Shown here one piece after another: positions 8,535-17,379 of a stretch of 64,000 nucleotides of DNA. The position numbers and the translations under genes are program-made. The notes under the pieces are model-generated. The model was not told the origin of the DNA. It ran no database searches and worked only from the letters and a program-made list of their open reading frames with translations. Origin of the DNA: an uncultured Prevotella sp. (lineage in GTDB: Bacteria; Bacteroidota; Bacteroidia; Bacteroidales; Bacteroidaceae); NCBI GenBank assembly GCA_946624005.1, contig CAMORS010000002.1, positions 18,566 through 82,565 on the forward strand. The letters are read 5' to 3'. The first letter of the stretch is position 1. Every line of letters begins with the position of its first letter.

Positions 8535-11333
8535 AAACACGGGAGCCTTACTCTTTGCCGACGGCACATCGCCTACGATGTGTGGCCAACCGTCGTGCCA
8601 TTTCACCTCGTCGAGCAGCAGCAAGCGACCGTTTTCAGGCTTGCTGCGCAGGTACGAGTGGTAGAGCATCCAGTCAGTTCCGTTCTTGTCGGTGATGATC
8701 TCCGAGTTGTGGCCGGGTCCTACGAACTTGTCGTTTGAATGGAGAATGACCTCGAAGTGGTTGTCCAAGAGCTTCTGTCCCTGCTTGTCGACATAGGGTC
8801 CGAAGAGGTTGTCCGACCTTCCTACCGTCACGCGGTAGGTGCTTTTAGCTCCTTCGCAGCATCGTCCCTCCGAGCCGAAGAGGTAGTAATGGCCGTCGCG
8901 CTTGTGGATGTAGGCAGCCTCCATGAAGTCGCCCGCCACGCGCTCAGGCTTTGTCCCCTCCTTGAGCTTCAGTCCGTCGTCGGTCAGCTCTGCTCCGTAG
9001 ATGCCGTGGAAGCTGCCCCAGAAGAGGTATTTCCGTCCGCCGTCCTCGATATAGAAGGGGTCGATACAGTTTTGAATGTCGATTTCCTTGCTGATGAACA
9101 GTTTGCCATAATCGGTAAAAGGACCTTCCGGTCGGTCGGCTGTTGCCACACCGATGCCGCATTCCCATTCGCCGCCCCAGGTAGACATGGCGTAGAACAT
9201 CACGTAGCGTCCGTCGATGTAGTTGATGTCAGGAGCCCAGATGCCGCCTTTCTTGACGAAGTTGGGGCGTGTTTTGTCAGTGAAGGCTGTGCCGAGGAAT
9301 GTCCAGTCAACCAGATTGTCCGACCGATAGATGGGCAGGTTGCGCGTGCTCTCCGTGGCATAGAGGTAGAAGTGGCCATCGGGAGCCTTGACGACAGTGG
9401 GGTCGGGTAGGGCAACGCTCACCACAGGGTTGCTATATTGTTGGTCTTCATGGGCTTTAAGCATACGCTCCACCTCTTGCTTGGCTTGCTGTCGGTCTTT
9501 GGAGAATATCTTGCGGATGCGCTCCATGTCGAACTTACGGTTGCGGTCGTAGGTGTAGATACCGTTCTTCTCCAGCTCGACGTCGACAATCTGCGTGTAG
9601 CAGAAGCCGCAGATATGGTCGATGCTGAGGATGACGTTCACCTGGTCTTCCAGTCGGCGGTAGAACTCTTCGAGCGACTCCGGATCCTTGCCGTAGCCCC
9701 AGAACTGTCCTTCTGGTGCCACCTCCTGTGCGTTCATCTTCTGGACCCAGCGTATGCCTCCGAACTCGTCGATCATGTAAGCTTCTCCTTTGTAGGGTGC
9801 ACTCTCGTGTGGGTGCTGCACATAGACAGCGCCATCCTCCTTCTCGCGCAGTTGTTCGTACAGACGGACGGGGTCTTGCTCGTAGGTATGCTCGGCATAG
9901 ATGTCGGTGAAGCCAGCGTGATAGCCGCCACTGGTCGTCACGACAGGTCGTGTGCGGTCCAGTCGGTGGGTGATGAAGTAGAGGTCGTTGGTCAGTCGGG
10001 CGCGCTGTCTGTCGCGGTCTGGAATCCATGTCTCGTTGAGCGGCGACCAGGCCACGATGCAGGGCTCGTTATAGTCGCGGTCGATACATTCCTCCCATTC
10101 CGTTATCATGTTGCGGCCGGCGACAGGGTTCGTCCAGTCCATCTCCCATGAGGGCGACTCTCCCCAGACGATGTAGCCCAGCCGGTCGGCCCAGTAGAAG
10201 TAGCGCTGCTCGAACACCTTCTGGTGCAGGCGTGCCCCGTTGAAGCCCGCCTCCTTAGCCAGTTCTATGTCGCGGCGCAGATGCTCGTCGGTGGGTGCTG
10301 TCCATTGTCCGTCGGGATAGTAGCCCTGGTCGAGCACTAAGCGCTGGTAATAAGGCTCGTTGTTCAGGTAGAATGTGCGTCCGCGCAGTTCAGCTTTACG
10401 CATGCCGACGTACGACTTGACCTGGTCGACAACCTTTCCGTTGCGGTCTTTCACCACGTATTCCACGTCGTAGAGGAACGGACTTTCGGGCGACCACGTC
10501 TTTACATTATTTATATGTGCCGTCAGCGAGGCACTTCCGCTGGCACGTGTCTCTCCGCGCCAAACGGTCTTCTTGCCGTCCCTGATGATGACGCTGAGCG
10601 AGTGCGAGCCGTCGGTCTCAAAAAACTCGGGCTCCAGGACAAACTGGCTGTTGTCCAGGTCGGGTGTCACGCGCACTTTCTTCAGTCCGCCTTTTGCGAT
10701 GGGTTCGAGCCATACCGTCGACCAGATGCCCGTCACGCGGGTGTAGAAGCAGGCGTAGCTGTTGAGCTGTCGGCTCTGCTTTCCTCCGGGCTGCAGCTGC
10801 GAGCGCACATCGTCCTCGACATAGACGACGAGGTCGTTGTCGGCTCCGAAGCGTACATATCGTGCGATGTCGACAGAGAAAGATGCTGCTCCGCCGTAAT
10901 GTTCAAAGACACGGCGTCCGTTGATAAAGATCTGCGAGTGGTAGTCGACGCCACCGAAGTGGAGCATGACGTGCTTGTCGCGCCACGCCTCTGGCACGTT
11001 GATGGTGCGGTGGTACCACAGGGCATTGGTGAAGTCTTTGCGCCCTACGCCCGAGAGGGGGCTCTCTACGCAGAAGGGCACTACGATGTGGTCGTCGAAG
11101 CCCCTGCTCTTCTCGAGCCCGCGTTCCATTCCGCTTTGTCCGAAGTCGAAAACGTAGCTCCATTCGCCGTTGAGGCATTGCCACTCAGAGCGTTCGAACT
11201 GCGGACGTGGGTATTCCGACCGTGGGATGATTTCTTGCGATGCGGCTTGTCGTGAAGCCGAGGAAGGGAAGGCCAGCTGTGCGAAGCAGAGCAGAAAGGC
11301 CATAGAAAAAAACTGTTTAGTCAAGGATGTCAT
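8532..11333 (-). CDS. Glycoside hydrolase family 2 - family 43 fusion
   Basis: N-terminal GH2 (jelly roll plus TIM barrel, GARLHQKVFEQRYFYWADRLGYIVWGE, SPLNETW), C-terminal GH43 (DPTVVKAPDGHFYLYATES, GIWAPDINYIDGRYVMFYA, NCIDPFYIEDGGRKYLFWGS). Signal peptide after ATG at 11333. Confidence 0.9.
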   Translation of the reverse strand: MTSLTKQFFSMAFLLCFAQLAFPSSASRQAASQEIIPRSEYPRPQFERSEWQCLNGEWSYVFDFGQSGMERGLEKSRGFDDHIVVPFCVESPLSGVGRKDFTNALWYHRTINVPEAWRDKHVMLHFGGVDYHSQIFINGRRVFEHYGGAASFSVDIARYVRFGADNDLVVYVEDDVRSQLQPGGKQSRQLNSYACFYTRVTGIWSTVWLEPIAKGGLKKVRVTPDLDNSQFVLEPEFFETDGSHSLSVIIRDGKKTVWRGETRASGSASLTAHINNVKTWSPESPFLYDVEYVVKDRNGKVVDQVKSYVGMRKAELRGRTFYLNNEPYYQRLVLDQGYYPDGQWTAPTDEHLRRDIELAKEAGFNGARLHQKVFEQRYFYWADRLGYIVWGESPSWEMDWTNPVAGRNMITEWEECIDRDYNEPCIVAWSPLNETWIPDRDRQRARLTNDLYFITHRLDRTRPVVTTSGGYHAGFTDIYAEHTYEQDPVRLYEQLREKEDGAVYVQHPHESAPYKGEAYMIDEFGGIRWVQKMNAQEVAPEGQFWGYGKDPESLEEFYRRLEDQVNVILSIDHICGFCYTQIVDVELEKNGIYTYDRNRKFDMERIRKIFSKDRQQAKQEVERMLKAHEDQQYSNPVVSVALPDPTVVKAPDGHFYLYATESTRNLPIYRSDNLVDWTFLGTAFTDKTRPNFVKKGGIWAPDINYIDGRYVMFYAMSTWGGEWECGIGVATADRPEGPFTDYGKLFISKEIDIQNCIDPFYIEDGGRKYLFWGSFHGIYGAELTDDGLKLKEGTKPERVAGDFMEAAYIHKRDGHYYLFGSEGRCCEGAKSTYRVTVGRSDNLFGPYVDKQGQKLLDNHFEVILHSNDKFVGPGHNSEIITDKNGTDWMLYHSYLRSKPENGRLLLLDEVKWHDGWPHIVGDVPSAKSKAPVF

Positions 11334-11448
11334 AATGTTGATTTTTATATAAGTTGGCGGCAAAGTTACAATATTTTTTGTATAAACCCTTGTGTGTTCT
11401 GAAAAAAATACAATTATTTCGGTAAAAATGTTGTTTTTCTTTCTTCAT

Positions 11449-11609
11449 CGAGGGTGCGGGGGTTCTATTCGAGGGTGCGGGGGTACGAGGGTACGAGGGT
11501 GCGAGATTAGCTTTGTCGCTTGGCACAGATGTATTCTCGTACCCCCGTACCCCCGTACCCTCGTACCCTCGATCTTTATTCTCGTACCCACGTACCTTCG
11601 TACCCACGA
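11449..11609. repeat. Inverted array of 8-mers (GAGGGTAC/GAGGGTGC ... GTACCCTC/GTACCCCC)
   Basis: Left arm 11449-11505, right arm 11534-11609, opposite orientation around a loop flanked by CGAGATTA and TATTCTCG. Confidence 0.8.
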
Positions 11610-11626
11610 TATACCATGCGTCCCTG

Positions 11627-11736
11627 GAGGTCGTTGATGGTCTCTGATGAGGTCGTTGATGGTCTCTGATGAGGTCGTTGATGGTTTCTGATGTTGTCGT
11701 TGATAGTTTCTGATGTTGTCGTTGATAGTCTCTGAT
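11627..11736 (+). repeat. 22-bp tandem repeat array, 5 units
   Basis: gaggtcgttgatggtctctgat x2, gaggtcgttgatggtttctgat, gttgtcgttgatagtttctgat, gttgtcgttgatagtctctgat; 5 x 22 = 110 bp. Confidence 0.95.
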
Positions 11737-11819
11737 AGCATAAAGAACGGAGAATGAATAGCTGATCAAATAGTTTGTGGGTGCTTTCAAAGGCCATCTG
11801 GTTGAGTGGATTGCGCATT

Positions 11820-11835
11820 CTGTAACGTGTTACAG
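11820..11835. promoter_or_regulatory. CTGTAAC-GT-GTTACAG dyad, possible operator
   Basis: Perfect 7-bp inverted repeat; further TGTTACA/TGTAACA half sites at 11851, 11917 and 12015. Confidence 0.4.
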
Positions 11836-12098
11836 ATCTGTAGCATGATGTGTTACAATGGAAAAATGTGATTAAACCGTTGACCTATAGTGAGTTATAC
11901 TCAATGTCTTAAATCTTGTAACACTTGTACACTTTAAATGCAATAAATTAAGGTTACATCAAGAAAATAAATATTTATAAGGTAAGAATAGAAAAGATGT
12001 GTAGCATCTGTATCTGTTACAAAAGAGCCTGGCCCACTGCTTTGAGCTGATGCCTTTCTTCATCGAGGGTGCGGGGGTGCGGGGGTGCGAGATTACTG

Positions 12099-12214
12099 TT
12101 ATCTCGAGGTGCGAGGTGCGAGGTACGAGGTACGAGATTACTGTCAGGCCCTTCAATACTATTCTCGCCCAACGTACCTCGTACCTCGTACCTCGAATAA
12201 TCCTCGCCTCTCGA
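12099..12214. repeat. Intergenic copy of the GAGGTAC inverted repeat element
   Basis: gttatctcgaggtgcgaggtgcgaggtacgaggtacgagatta...tattctcg...gtacctcgtacctcgtacctcgaataatcctcgcctctcga; reverse complement of the tamB insert with a shorter arm. Confidence 0.85.
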
Positions 12215-12257
12215 CCTTGTCGCTTGCCAGAGCAAGAATTCGCCCGCAGGAGGAAAT

Positions 12258-12274
12258 GGGGATTTCAAATCCCC
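12258..12274. repeat. Palindrome GGGGATTTCAAATCCCC
   Basis: Perfect 8-bp arms around one centre base, downstream of the GH57 gene. Confidence 0.6.
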
Positions 12275-12283
12275 GACCCACAG

Positions 12284-12306
12284 CAGCCGAATTTCAAATT
12301 CGGCTG
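12284..12306. repeat. Palindrome CAGCCGAATTTCAAATTCGGCTG, possible terminator
   Basis: Perfect 11-bp arms with the same ATTTCAAAT centre as the 12258 palindrome. Confidence 0.6.
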
Positions 12307-12331
12307 AACGCCCGGGAGAAGTCAAGCAAGC

Positions 12332-13735
12332 TTATTTCTTCTCAGCTTTCGGTGCGGCAGCCTTCTTGGGCTTCTCGGCACCCTTCTTTGGCTTCTCCGC
12401 AACCTTATCGAGCTTGGCCTTCAGCTTGTCTTCCTCTTTCTGCATCTTCTCCACCTTGGCCTGCAGACGGGTGATCTCCTTGTCCTTGCGCTCTATCTCG
12501 TCGCCCTGGTTCTTGATGGTGGTGAGGAGCGAGTTGAGTTCGTCGTTGTCAATCTCCTCGGGATAGAGGGCATTGACGCGGTTGATGAAGTCGCCGAGGA
12601 TGTTCATGTAGTTGGTGAAGGCGTCGAACGGACTGTCGTAGATGCCTCGGTCGAGACCGACGTTTGAGGGCTTCGTTGTCATGAAGCGGAAGTTGTTGGA
12701 AGCCTGCAGATAGTCCCAATCCTGGTTGATGCGCGGGTCGTTGGCGATGCGTACGCGGTCGGCGATGCCGTAGAGCTTCTGGAAAGCCTCGCGCTGCATG
12801 ACGTTACCGAGCCAGCAGCTGACGTCGCGCTCTTCGTCTACCCATGAGAGCGTGTCGGGCACGTGCAGCGCGTCGACGCTCTTGAGCTTGCTGAAGATCT
12901 CGGAGGGCAGCGAGAAGGTGATGCCTTCTTTCTCTGCCACAGCGGGGAGTGCCTTGACAAACTCGAGGATGTTTGACGAGAGCGGCTGTGCGATGCCGAG
13001 GGCGGAGAGCTCCATGAAGATGTTGAACACCTGCTCCTCTTGCGGTGCCTTGGCAATCTTCTGGATGTAGTTGTCGGCGAAGAGCGGATACTCGTCCCAT
13101 GTGGGGTCGTTGAAGCGCAGCGAGATGTCGTCGCTGAGGGTGACGTCGCGGAGCAGCAGCTTCAGCTTCGGAGCCATGGCGCAGTGGTAGAGGTAGTGAG
13201 GCGACTTCCATCCGAGTACGTGCTTGGCACCCTCGGTGAGCATGCCTTTGAATCCCATCAGTGAAGCCTGATGGCCGATGTCGTCGCTATAGATGAGTGA
13301 AGAGTTGCGCAGGACGGTGGGTCGTTTGCCGAAATACTCTTCCATCTTGTCGCACTGGCGCTTCACCTCGTCGGCGAAGCTCTCAGGCTTGATGAGCGAT
13401 GCCAGTCCGTGTGAATAGGGTTCGGCGAGAAATTCGACGCAGCCCGTCTTGTTGAGTTCCTGAAGCTTGGTGAGCACCTGCGGTGCATGCAGCTCGAGCT
13501 GCTCTACGCCGACGCCCGAAAGCGAGAAGGCCACCTTGAACTTTTTGCCAAACTGCTGGAACATCTGTTCAAAGGCTTCGAGGGCAGGCATGTAGGAACG
13601 TTCTACGATGTCGCTGATGGAGCGGTCGTTCTCGTAGTCGTCGTAATAGTAATGGTCGGTACCGATGTCGAAGAACCGGTAGCGCTTGAGATGCACAATC
13701 TGATGAATCTCAAAGTATAGGCATATTGTTTTCAT
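12332..13735 (-). CDS. Glycoside hydrolase family 57 (alpha-amylase type) with Lys/Glu-rich coiled-coil tail
   Basis: MKTICLYFEIHQIVHLKRYRFFDIG start, VEFLAEPYSHGLASL motif, C-terminal KAKLDKVAEKPKKGAEKPKK. Confidence 0.85.
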   Translation of the reverse strand: MKTICLYFEIHQIVHLKRYRFFDIGTDHYYYDDYENDRSISDIVERSYMPALEAFEQMFQQFGKKFKVAFSLSGVGVEQLELHAPQVLTKLQELNKTGCVEFLAEPYSHGLASLIKPESFADEVKRQCDKMEEYFGKRPTVLRNSSLIYSDDIGHQASLMGFKGMLTEGAKHVLGWKSPHYLYHCAMAPKLKLLLRDVTLSDDISLRFNDPTWDEYPLFADNYIQKIAKAPQEEQVFNIFMELSALGIAQPLSSNILEFVKALPAVAEKEGITFSLPSEIFSKLKSVDALHVPDTLSWVDEERDVSCWLGNVMQREAFQKLYGIADRVRIANDPRINQDWDYLQASNNFRFMTTKPSNVGLDRGIYDSPFDAFTNYMNILGDFINRVNALYPEEIDNDELNSLLTTIKNQGDEIERKDKEITRLQAKVEKMQKEEDKLKAKLDKVAEKPKKGAEKPKKAAAPKAEKK

Positions 13736-13837
13736 AATGAGGCCCCCCCTCTTATCCCCCCGAGGGGGGAAGACCATGCGGGGGCTTGGGTCTTTCGTTG
13801 TTTTTTTATTTCGTTATACCGTTTTGCGGGAAGAGGT

Positions 13838-13883
13838 GTGGCAGGTGTCACGCTAGGAAGCGTGACCTCCTACATTAGCACAT
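13838..13883. repeat. GTGGCA-hairpin-AGCACATA repeat
   Basis: GTCACGCT AGGA AGCGTGAC stem within gtggca...tacattagcacata; compare 18277-18322 and 41133-41184. Confidence 0.55.
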
Positions 13884-13923
13884 AGGTGGCATCGGCAGAG
13901 CCGACGCATACACGACAATGCTG

Positions 13924-15192
13924 TTATTCCCAGCCGAGGGTGCGGCGGTAAAGTTCGCGAATCCAGGCACCCACCTTCACCCAGGTGATTTGGTCTACCT
14001 CTTTCTTACCCTCCTCCTGGAGATACTTGAAGAGGCTCTCGTTGTGGCAGATGCTGTACATGGCGTCGGCCATGGCGTGTACATCCCAGTAGTCTATCTT
14101 GATGCAGTTGTGCAGAATCTCGGCGCATCCGCTCTGTTTCGAGATGATGGTGGGCGTGCCGCACTGCATTGCCTCAAGCGGTGAGATGCCGAAGGGTTCC
14201 GATACGGAGGGCATGACATAGACGTCAGAGTCTTTCAGGCATTCGTATACCTGCTTGCCGCGCATGAATCCGGGGAAGTGGAATCGGTCGGCAATGCCAC
14301 GTTCGGCTGCCAGCGTGATCATCGCATCCATCATGTCGCCGCTGCCAGCAAAGCAGAAGCGAATGTTGCGTGTGCGGTGGAGCACAAGGTTGGCTGCTTC
14401 GACGAAGTATTCGGGACCTTTCTGCATGGTGATACGACCGAGGAAGGTGACGACCTTCTCCTTGTCCGTATGGTCGGGACGCGGAATGTCCTGCAGTTCC
14501 TGTCGGAGCGGATAGACGGCGTTGTGTACGGTGAAGCACTTGCGCGGGTCCTGATGGTAGTGGTTGATGACGGTCTGTCGTGTCAGCTCCGACACGCACA
14601 TGATGCAGTCGGCATGGTCCATACCGTTTTTCTCGATGCCGTAGACGGTGGGGTTGACGTTACCTCGTGAACGGTCGAAGTCGGTGGCATGAACGTGGAT
14701 GCACAGCGGCTTACCGCTCACCTGCTTGGCATGGATGCCGGCAGGGTAGGTGAGCCAGTCGTGTGCGTGGATGATGTCGAATTCCTGCTGCCGTGCGACG
14801 ACACCGGCGATGATGGAGTAGTTGTTGATTTCCTCGTGCAGGTTTTTCGGGTAGCCTCCGGCAAACTCCATGCAGCCCAGGTCGTTGACGTGCATGTAGT
14901 TGAAGTCGGCGTAGATATGATCGCGCAACTGGAAGTAGAGGTCGGGGTCCATGATGTTGCCCACGCGGCTTTGTACATAGTCGCGGTTGACGTCGCGCCA
15001 AGCTATGGGCACGGCGTTCATGGCTATGATGCGGCAGGCCTCTGTCGGTTCGTCGCCGAAGGGGTGCGGTAGGCAGAGCACGGTGTCAATGTCGCCCTGT
15101 GCCTTGAGGCCCTCTGATATTCCGAAGTTGGCTGTGGCGAGTCCTCCAAAGACATGTGGAGGATACTCCCATCCAAACATTAGTACTTTCAT
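13924..15192 (-). CDS. Glycogen/starch synthase-like glycosyltransferase
   Basis: MKVLMFGWEYPPHVFGGLATANFGI, HAHDWLTYPAGI, VSEPFGISPLEAMQCGTPTI. Confidence 0.85.
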   Translation of the reverse strand: MKVLMFGWEYPPHVFGGLATANFGISEGLKAQGDIDTVLCLPHPFGDEPTEACRIIAMNAVPIAWRDVNRDYVQSRVGNIMDPDLYFQLRDHIYADFNYMHVNDLGCMEFAGGYPKNLHEEINNYSIIAGVVARQQEFDIIHAHDWLTYPAGIHAKQVSGKPLCIHVHATDFDRSRGNVNPTVYGIEKNGMDHADCIMCVSELTRQTVINHYHQDPRKCFTVHNAVYPLRQELQDIPRPDHTDKEKVVTFLGRITMQKGPEYFVEAANLVLHRTRNIRFCFAGSGDMMDAMITLAAERGIADRFHFPGFMRGKQVYECLKDSDVYVMPSVSEPFGISPLEAMQCGTPTIISKQSGCAEILHNCIKIDYWDVHAMADAMYSICHNESLFKYLQEEGKKEVDQITWVKVGAWIRELYRRTLGWE

Positions 15193-15244
15193 GATTGTCA
15201 ATATTATATTTGCATTAACTCGTCAACTTTGTCAACTCGTCAAC

Positions 15245-17191
15245 TTATTTTTTATATGTGTACTTCTCGAGCATGTTGAGCGTGCGGAGCACCTCAGCGA
15301 CGTTCATGGCAAACGACATGGCGCCTCGAGCGCGGAAGGGCGGGTTGCCGTCGCTCATCTCTGGGATAGTGCCGAGGCAGTTGAGAGCCATCTCGTCTTC
15401 GTAGCCCACCATCTGTCGCTCTACGAAGCTCAGACGTGTGCGCTTGTAGAGCTTCAGGCAAGCTTCCATATAGAAGCCGCCGAGCCATGGCCAAGCCGTA
15501 CCCTGGTGGTAGGCATAGTCGCGCTGCGTCTGTGGTCCGACATACATCGGGTTGTAGCCGCCGCTCTTCGGCGAGAGCGAGCGCAGACCTTTTGGCGTGA
15601 CGAGCTCGCGCGTACATATATCTAATACGCCCTTTTGCTGTTCGGCCGAGAGCGGTGAGTAGTCGAGTGCCACGGCGAAGATCATGTTCGGACGTACGCT
15701 CCAGTCCATCATGTTGCCGTCGACATAGTCGAAGAGGTAGCCATAGTCGTTGAGGAAAGTCTCCACGAACGAAGCCTTTGTCTTCTCTGCCATTGCTTCG
15801 AGCCGTTTGACAGCCTTCTCGTCGTTGTTCATCGAGGCCAGCTTGGCGCAGAACTTCAGGGCATTGTACCACAGCGCGTTGAACTCCACCACATAGCCTG
15901 TGCGTGGCACGACGGGTCGGCCGTTGGCTGTGGAGTTCATCCATGTCATGGCTCGCTCGCGTCCGTCGATGCGCAGCAGTCCGTTGTCGTCGAGCTTCAC
16001 GTTGGGATGCTTGTTCGTCTCGATGTAGCGCACGATGTCTTCCACCAGTTTGCTGTACATCTTCAGGCATTTCTCGATGCCCGCCTCCTTAGCATACTGC
16101 TGAATGGCCCATACGGCCCAGAGGGGTACGTCGGGCTGCTCCATCTCGTAGATCTTCCCGGCTGGCTTGCCGGCCATGAAGGCGCGCAGCTCTTTCTCTG
16201 CCGACTTCATGACGAGTTCGAAGTAGTCTTGCTCTTCGATGGCCAGTGTCAGTCCGGGCAGGGCGATGAAGGTGTCGCGAGCGCGGCACTTGAACCAGGG
16301 ATAGCCAGCGAGCAGGTAGCGCTCGTCCTTGCTGGTGCGGTTGTGGAACTGATGAGCGGCGTTGACCAGACAGTGGAAGAAGTTGTCGCGCGGAGCTCGC
16401 TCGTCGACCTCTTCCTGGAAGAGCTTCGAGAGTGTTCGCGGCTTGATCTCCTTCGTTGAAGCGGCAAAGACGATGCTCTCGCCCTTGCGGATCTTCATCT
16501 CGAAATAGCCCGGCACGTAGAGATCCTCGTTCGACGAATAGCCACGCTCCTGCTCTTTGGGATATTCGATGCCGCGATACCAGTCGGGACGGAAGACGAA
16601 CTCGTTCTTCTTCGAGAACTGCATGTAGAGGTTGGGATAGCCTGCATACATACAGGTGCTGATGCCATTCTCCACTTCGTGATACTCGCGGCTGGCCGTC
16701 GGATTCTCATGCGTGAACTGCCGAACGCTGCGGAAGGCCAGGAAGGGCTGGAATCGGAGCGTCGTCTCGGAGTGGGCATCGACGAGAGTGTATCGCAGCA
16801 GGATGCGGTCTTCGTAGTGTTGGAACACCACCTCCTTCTTCAGAATGACTCCCCCGACGCGGTAGATTGTTGTGGGCACCTTGTCGCAGTCGAACTCTCG
16901 GATGTACTTGTGCCCTTTCGGGCTGTAGTTGTTGCCTTGATACTTGTGTAGTCCCAGATTGAATTCTGCCCCATGCTGGATAACGGTGACGTCGAGCGAG
17001 GAGAGCAAGACATGGTTGTCGTCGTCCATCTCGGGTATCGGCACCACCAGCAGTCCGTGATACTTTCGGGTGTTGCAGTCAACAATCGTGGAACAAGAAT
17101 AGGCTCCCGATCGGTTGGTTCGTAGCAACTCTCTCGGCAGCGCTTCTTCTAAATTTGTCATCAAAGCTTTTTCAAATCTCAGATAACTCAT
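15245..17191 (-). CDS. Glycogen debranching enzyme (amylo-alpha-1,6-glucosidase)
   Basis: LRTNRSGAYSCSTIVDCNTRKYHGLLV, YPWFKCRARDTFIALPGL, YHQGTAWPWLGGFYMEACLKL. Confidence 0.9.
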   Translation of the reverse strand: MSYLRFEKALMTNLEEALPRELLRTNRSGAYSCSTIVDCNTRKYHGLLVVPIPEMDDDNHVLLSSLDVTVIQHGAEFNLGLHKYQGNNYSPKGHKYIREFDCDKVPTTIYRVGGVILKKEVVFQHYEDRILLRYTLVDAHSETTLRFQPFLAFRSVRQFTHENPTASREYHEVENGISTCMYAGYPNLYMQFSKKNEFVFRPDWYRGIEYPKEQERGYSSNEDLYVPGYFEMKIRKGESIVFAASTKEIKPRTLSKLFQEEVDERAPRDNFFHCLVNAAHQFHNRTSKDERYLLAGYPWFKCRARDTFIALPGLTLAIEEQDYFELVMKSAEKELRAFMAGKPAGKIYEMEQPDVPLWAVWAIQQYAKEAGIEKCLKMYSKLVEDIVRYIETNKHPNVKLDDNGLLRIDGRERAMTWMNSTANGRPVVPRTGYVVEFNALWYNALKFCAKLASMNNDEKAVKRLEAMAEKTKASFVETFLNDYGYLFDYVDGNMMDWSVRPNMIFAVALDYSPLSAEQQKGVLDICTRELVTPKGLRSLSPKSGGYNPMYVGPQTQRDYAYHQGTAWPWLGGFYMEACLKLYKRTRLSFVERQMVGYEDEMALNCLGTIPEMSDGNPPFRARGAMSFAMNVAEVLRTLNMLEKYTYKK

Positions 17192-17364
17192 AGATTCTCG
17201 TTGTTGTATGGTTAATAATAATATGTATCAAAAAATCACCTCAAAAGTACAAAGAAAATATTTATTGACAAAATAAAATGTAAGTAATTTGCAAAAATAA
17301 GTTGTTTTTTACATTTCATTGATAAAAATTGAAATTAAAATGGGGCTTGCTGATAAAAAATAGC

Positions 17365-17372
17365 TACCTTTG
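17365..17372 (+). promoter_or_regulatory. -7 box TACCTTTG 7 nt before the ATG at 17380
   Basis: Consensus TAnnTTTG. Confidence 0.5.
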
Positions 17373-17379
17373 CGGCGTC

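Noticed and set aside
11627-11736. CRISPR array interpretation of the 22-bp repeats (also at 18533 and 42956)
   Set aside because: Units are directly adjacent with no spacers, and no cas genes are in the window.
11317-11790. 157-aa ORF spanning the 8-mer and 22-mer arrays
   Set aside because: Translation of repeats (DHQRPHQRPSTTS...), an artefact of tandem units lacking stops on this strand.
11449-12214. Insertion sequence, retron or diversity-generating retroelement as source of the repeats
   Set aside because: No transposase or reverse transcriptase ORF anywhere in the window.
13889-13908. Possible tRNA or small structured RNA gene near the hairpins at 13.85-13.92 kb
   Set aside because: No cloverleaf or TPsiC-like motif; fits the short hairpin repeat family better.
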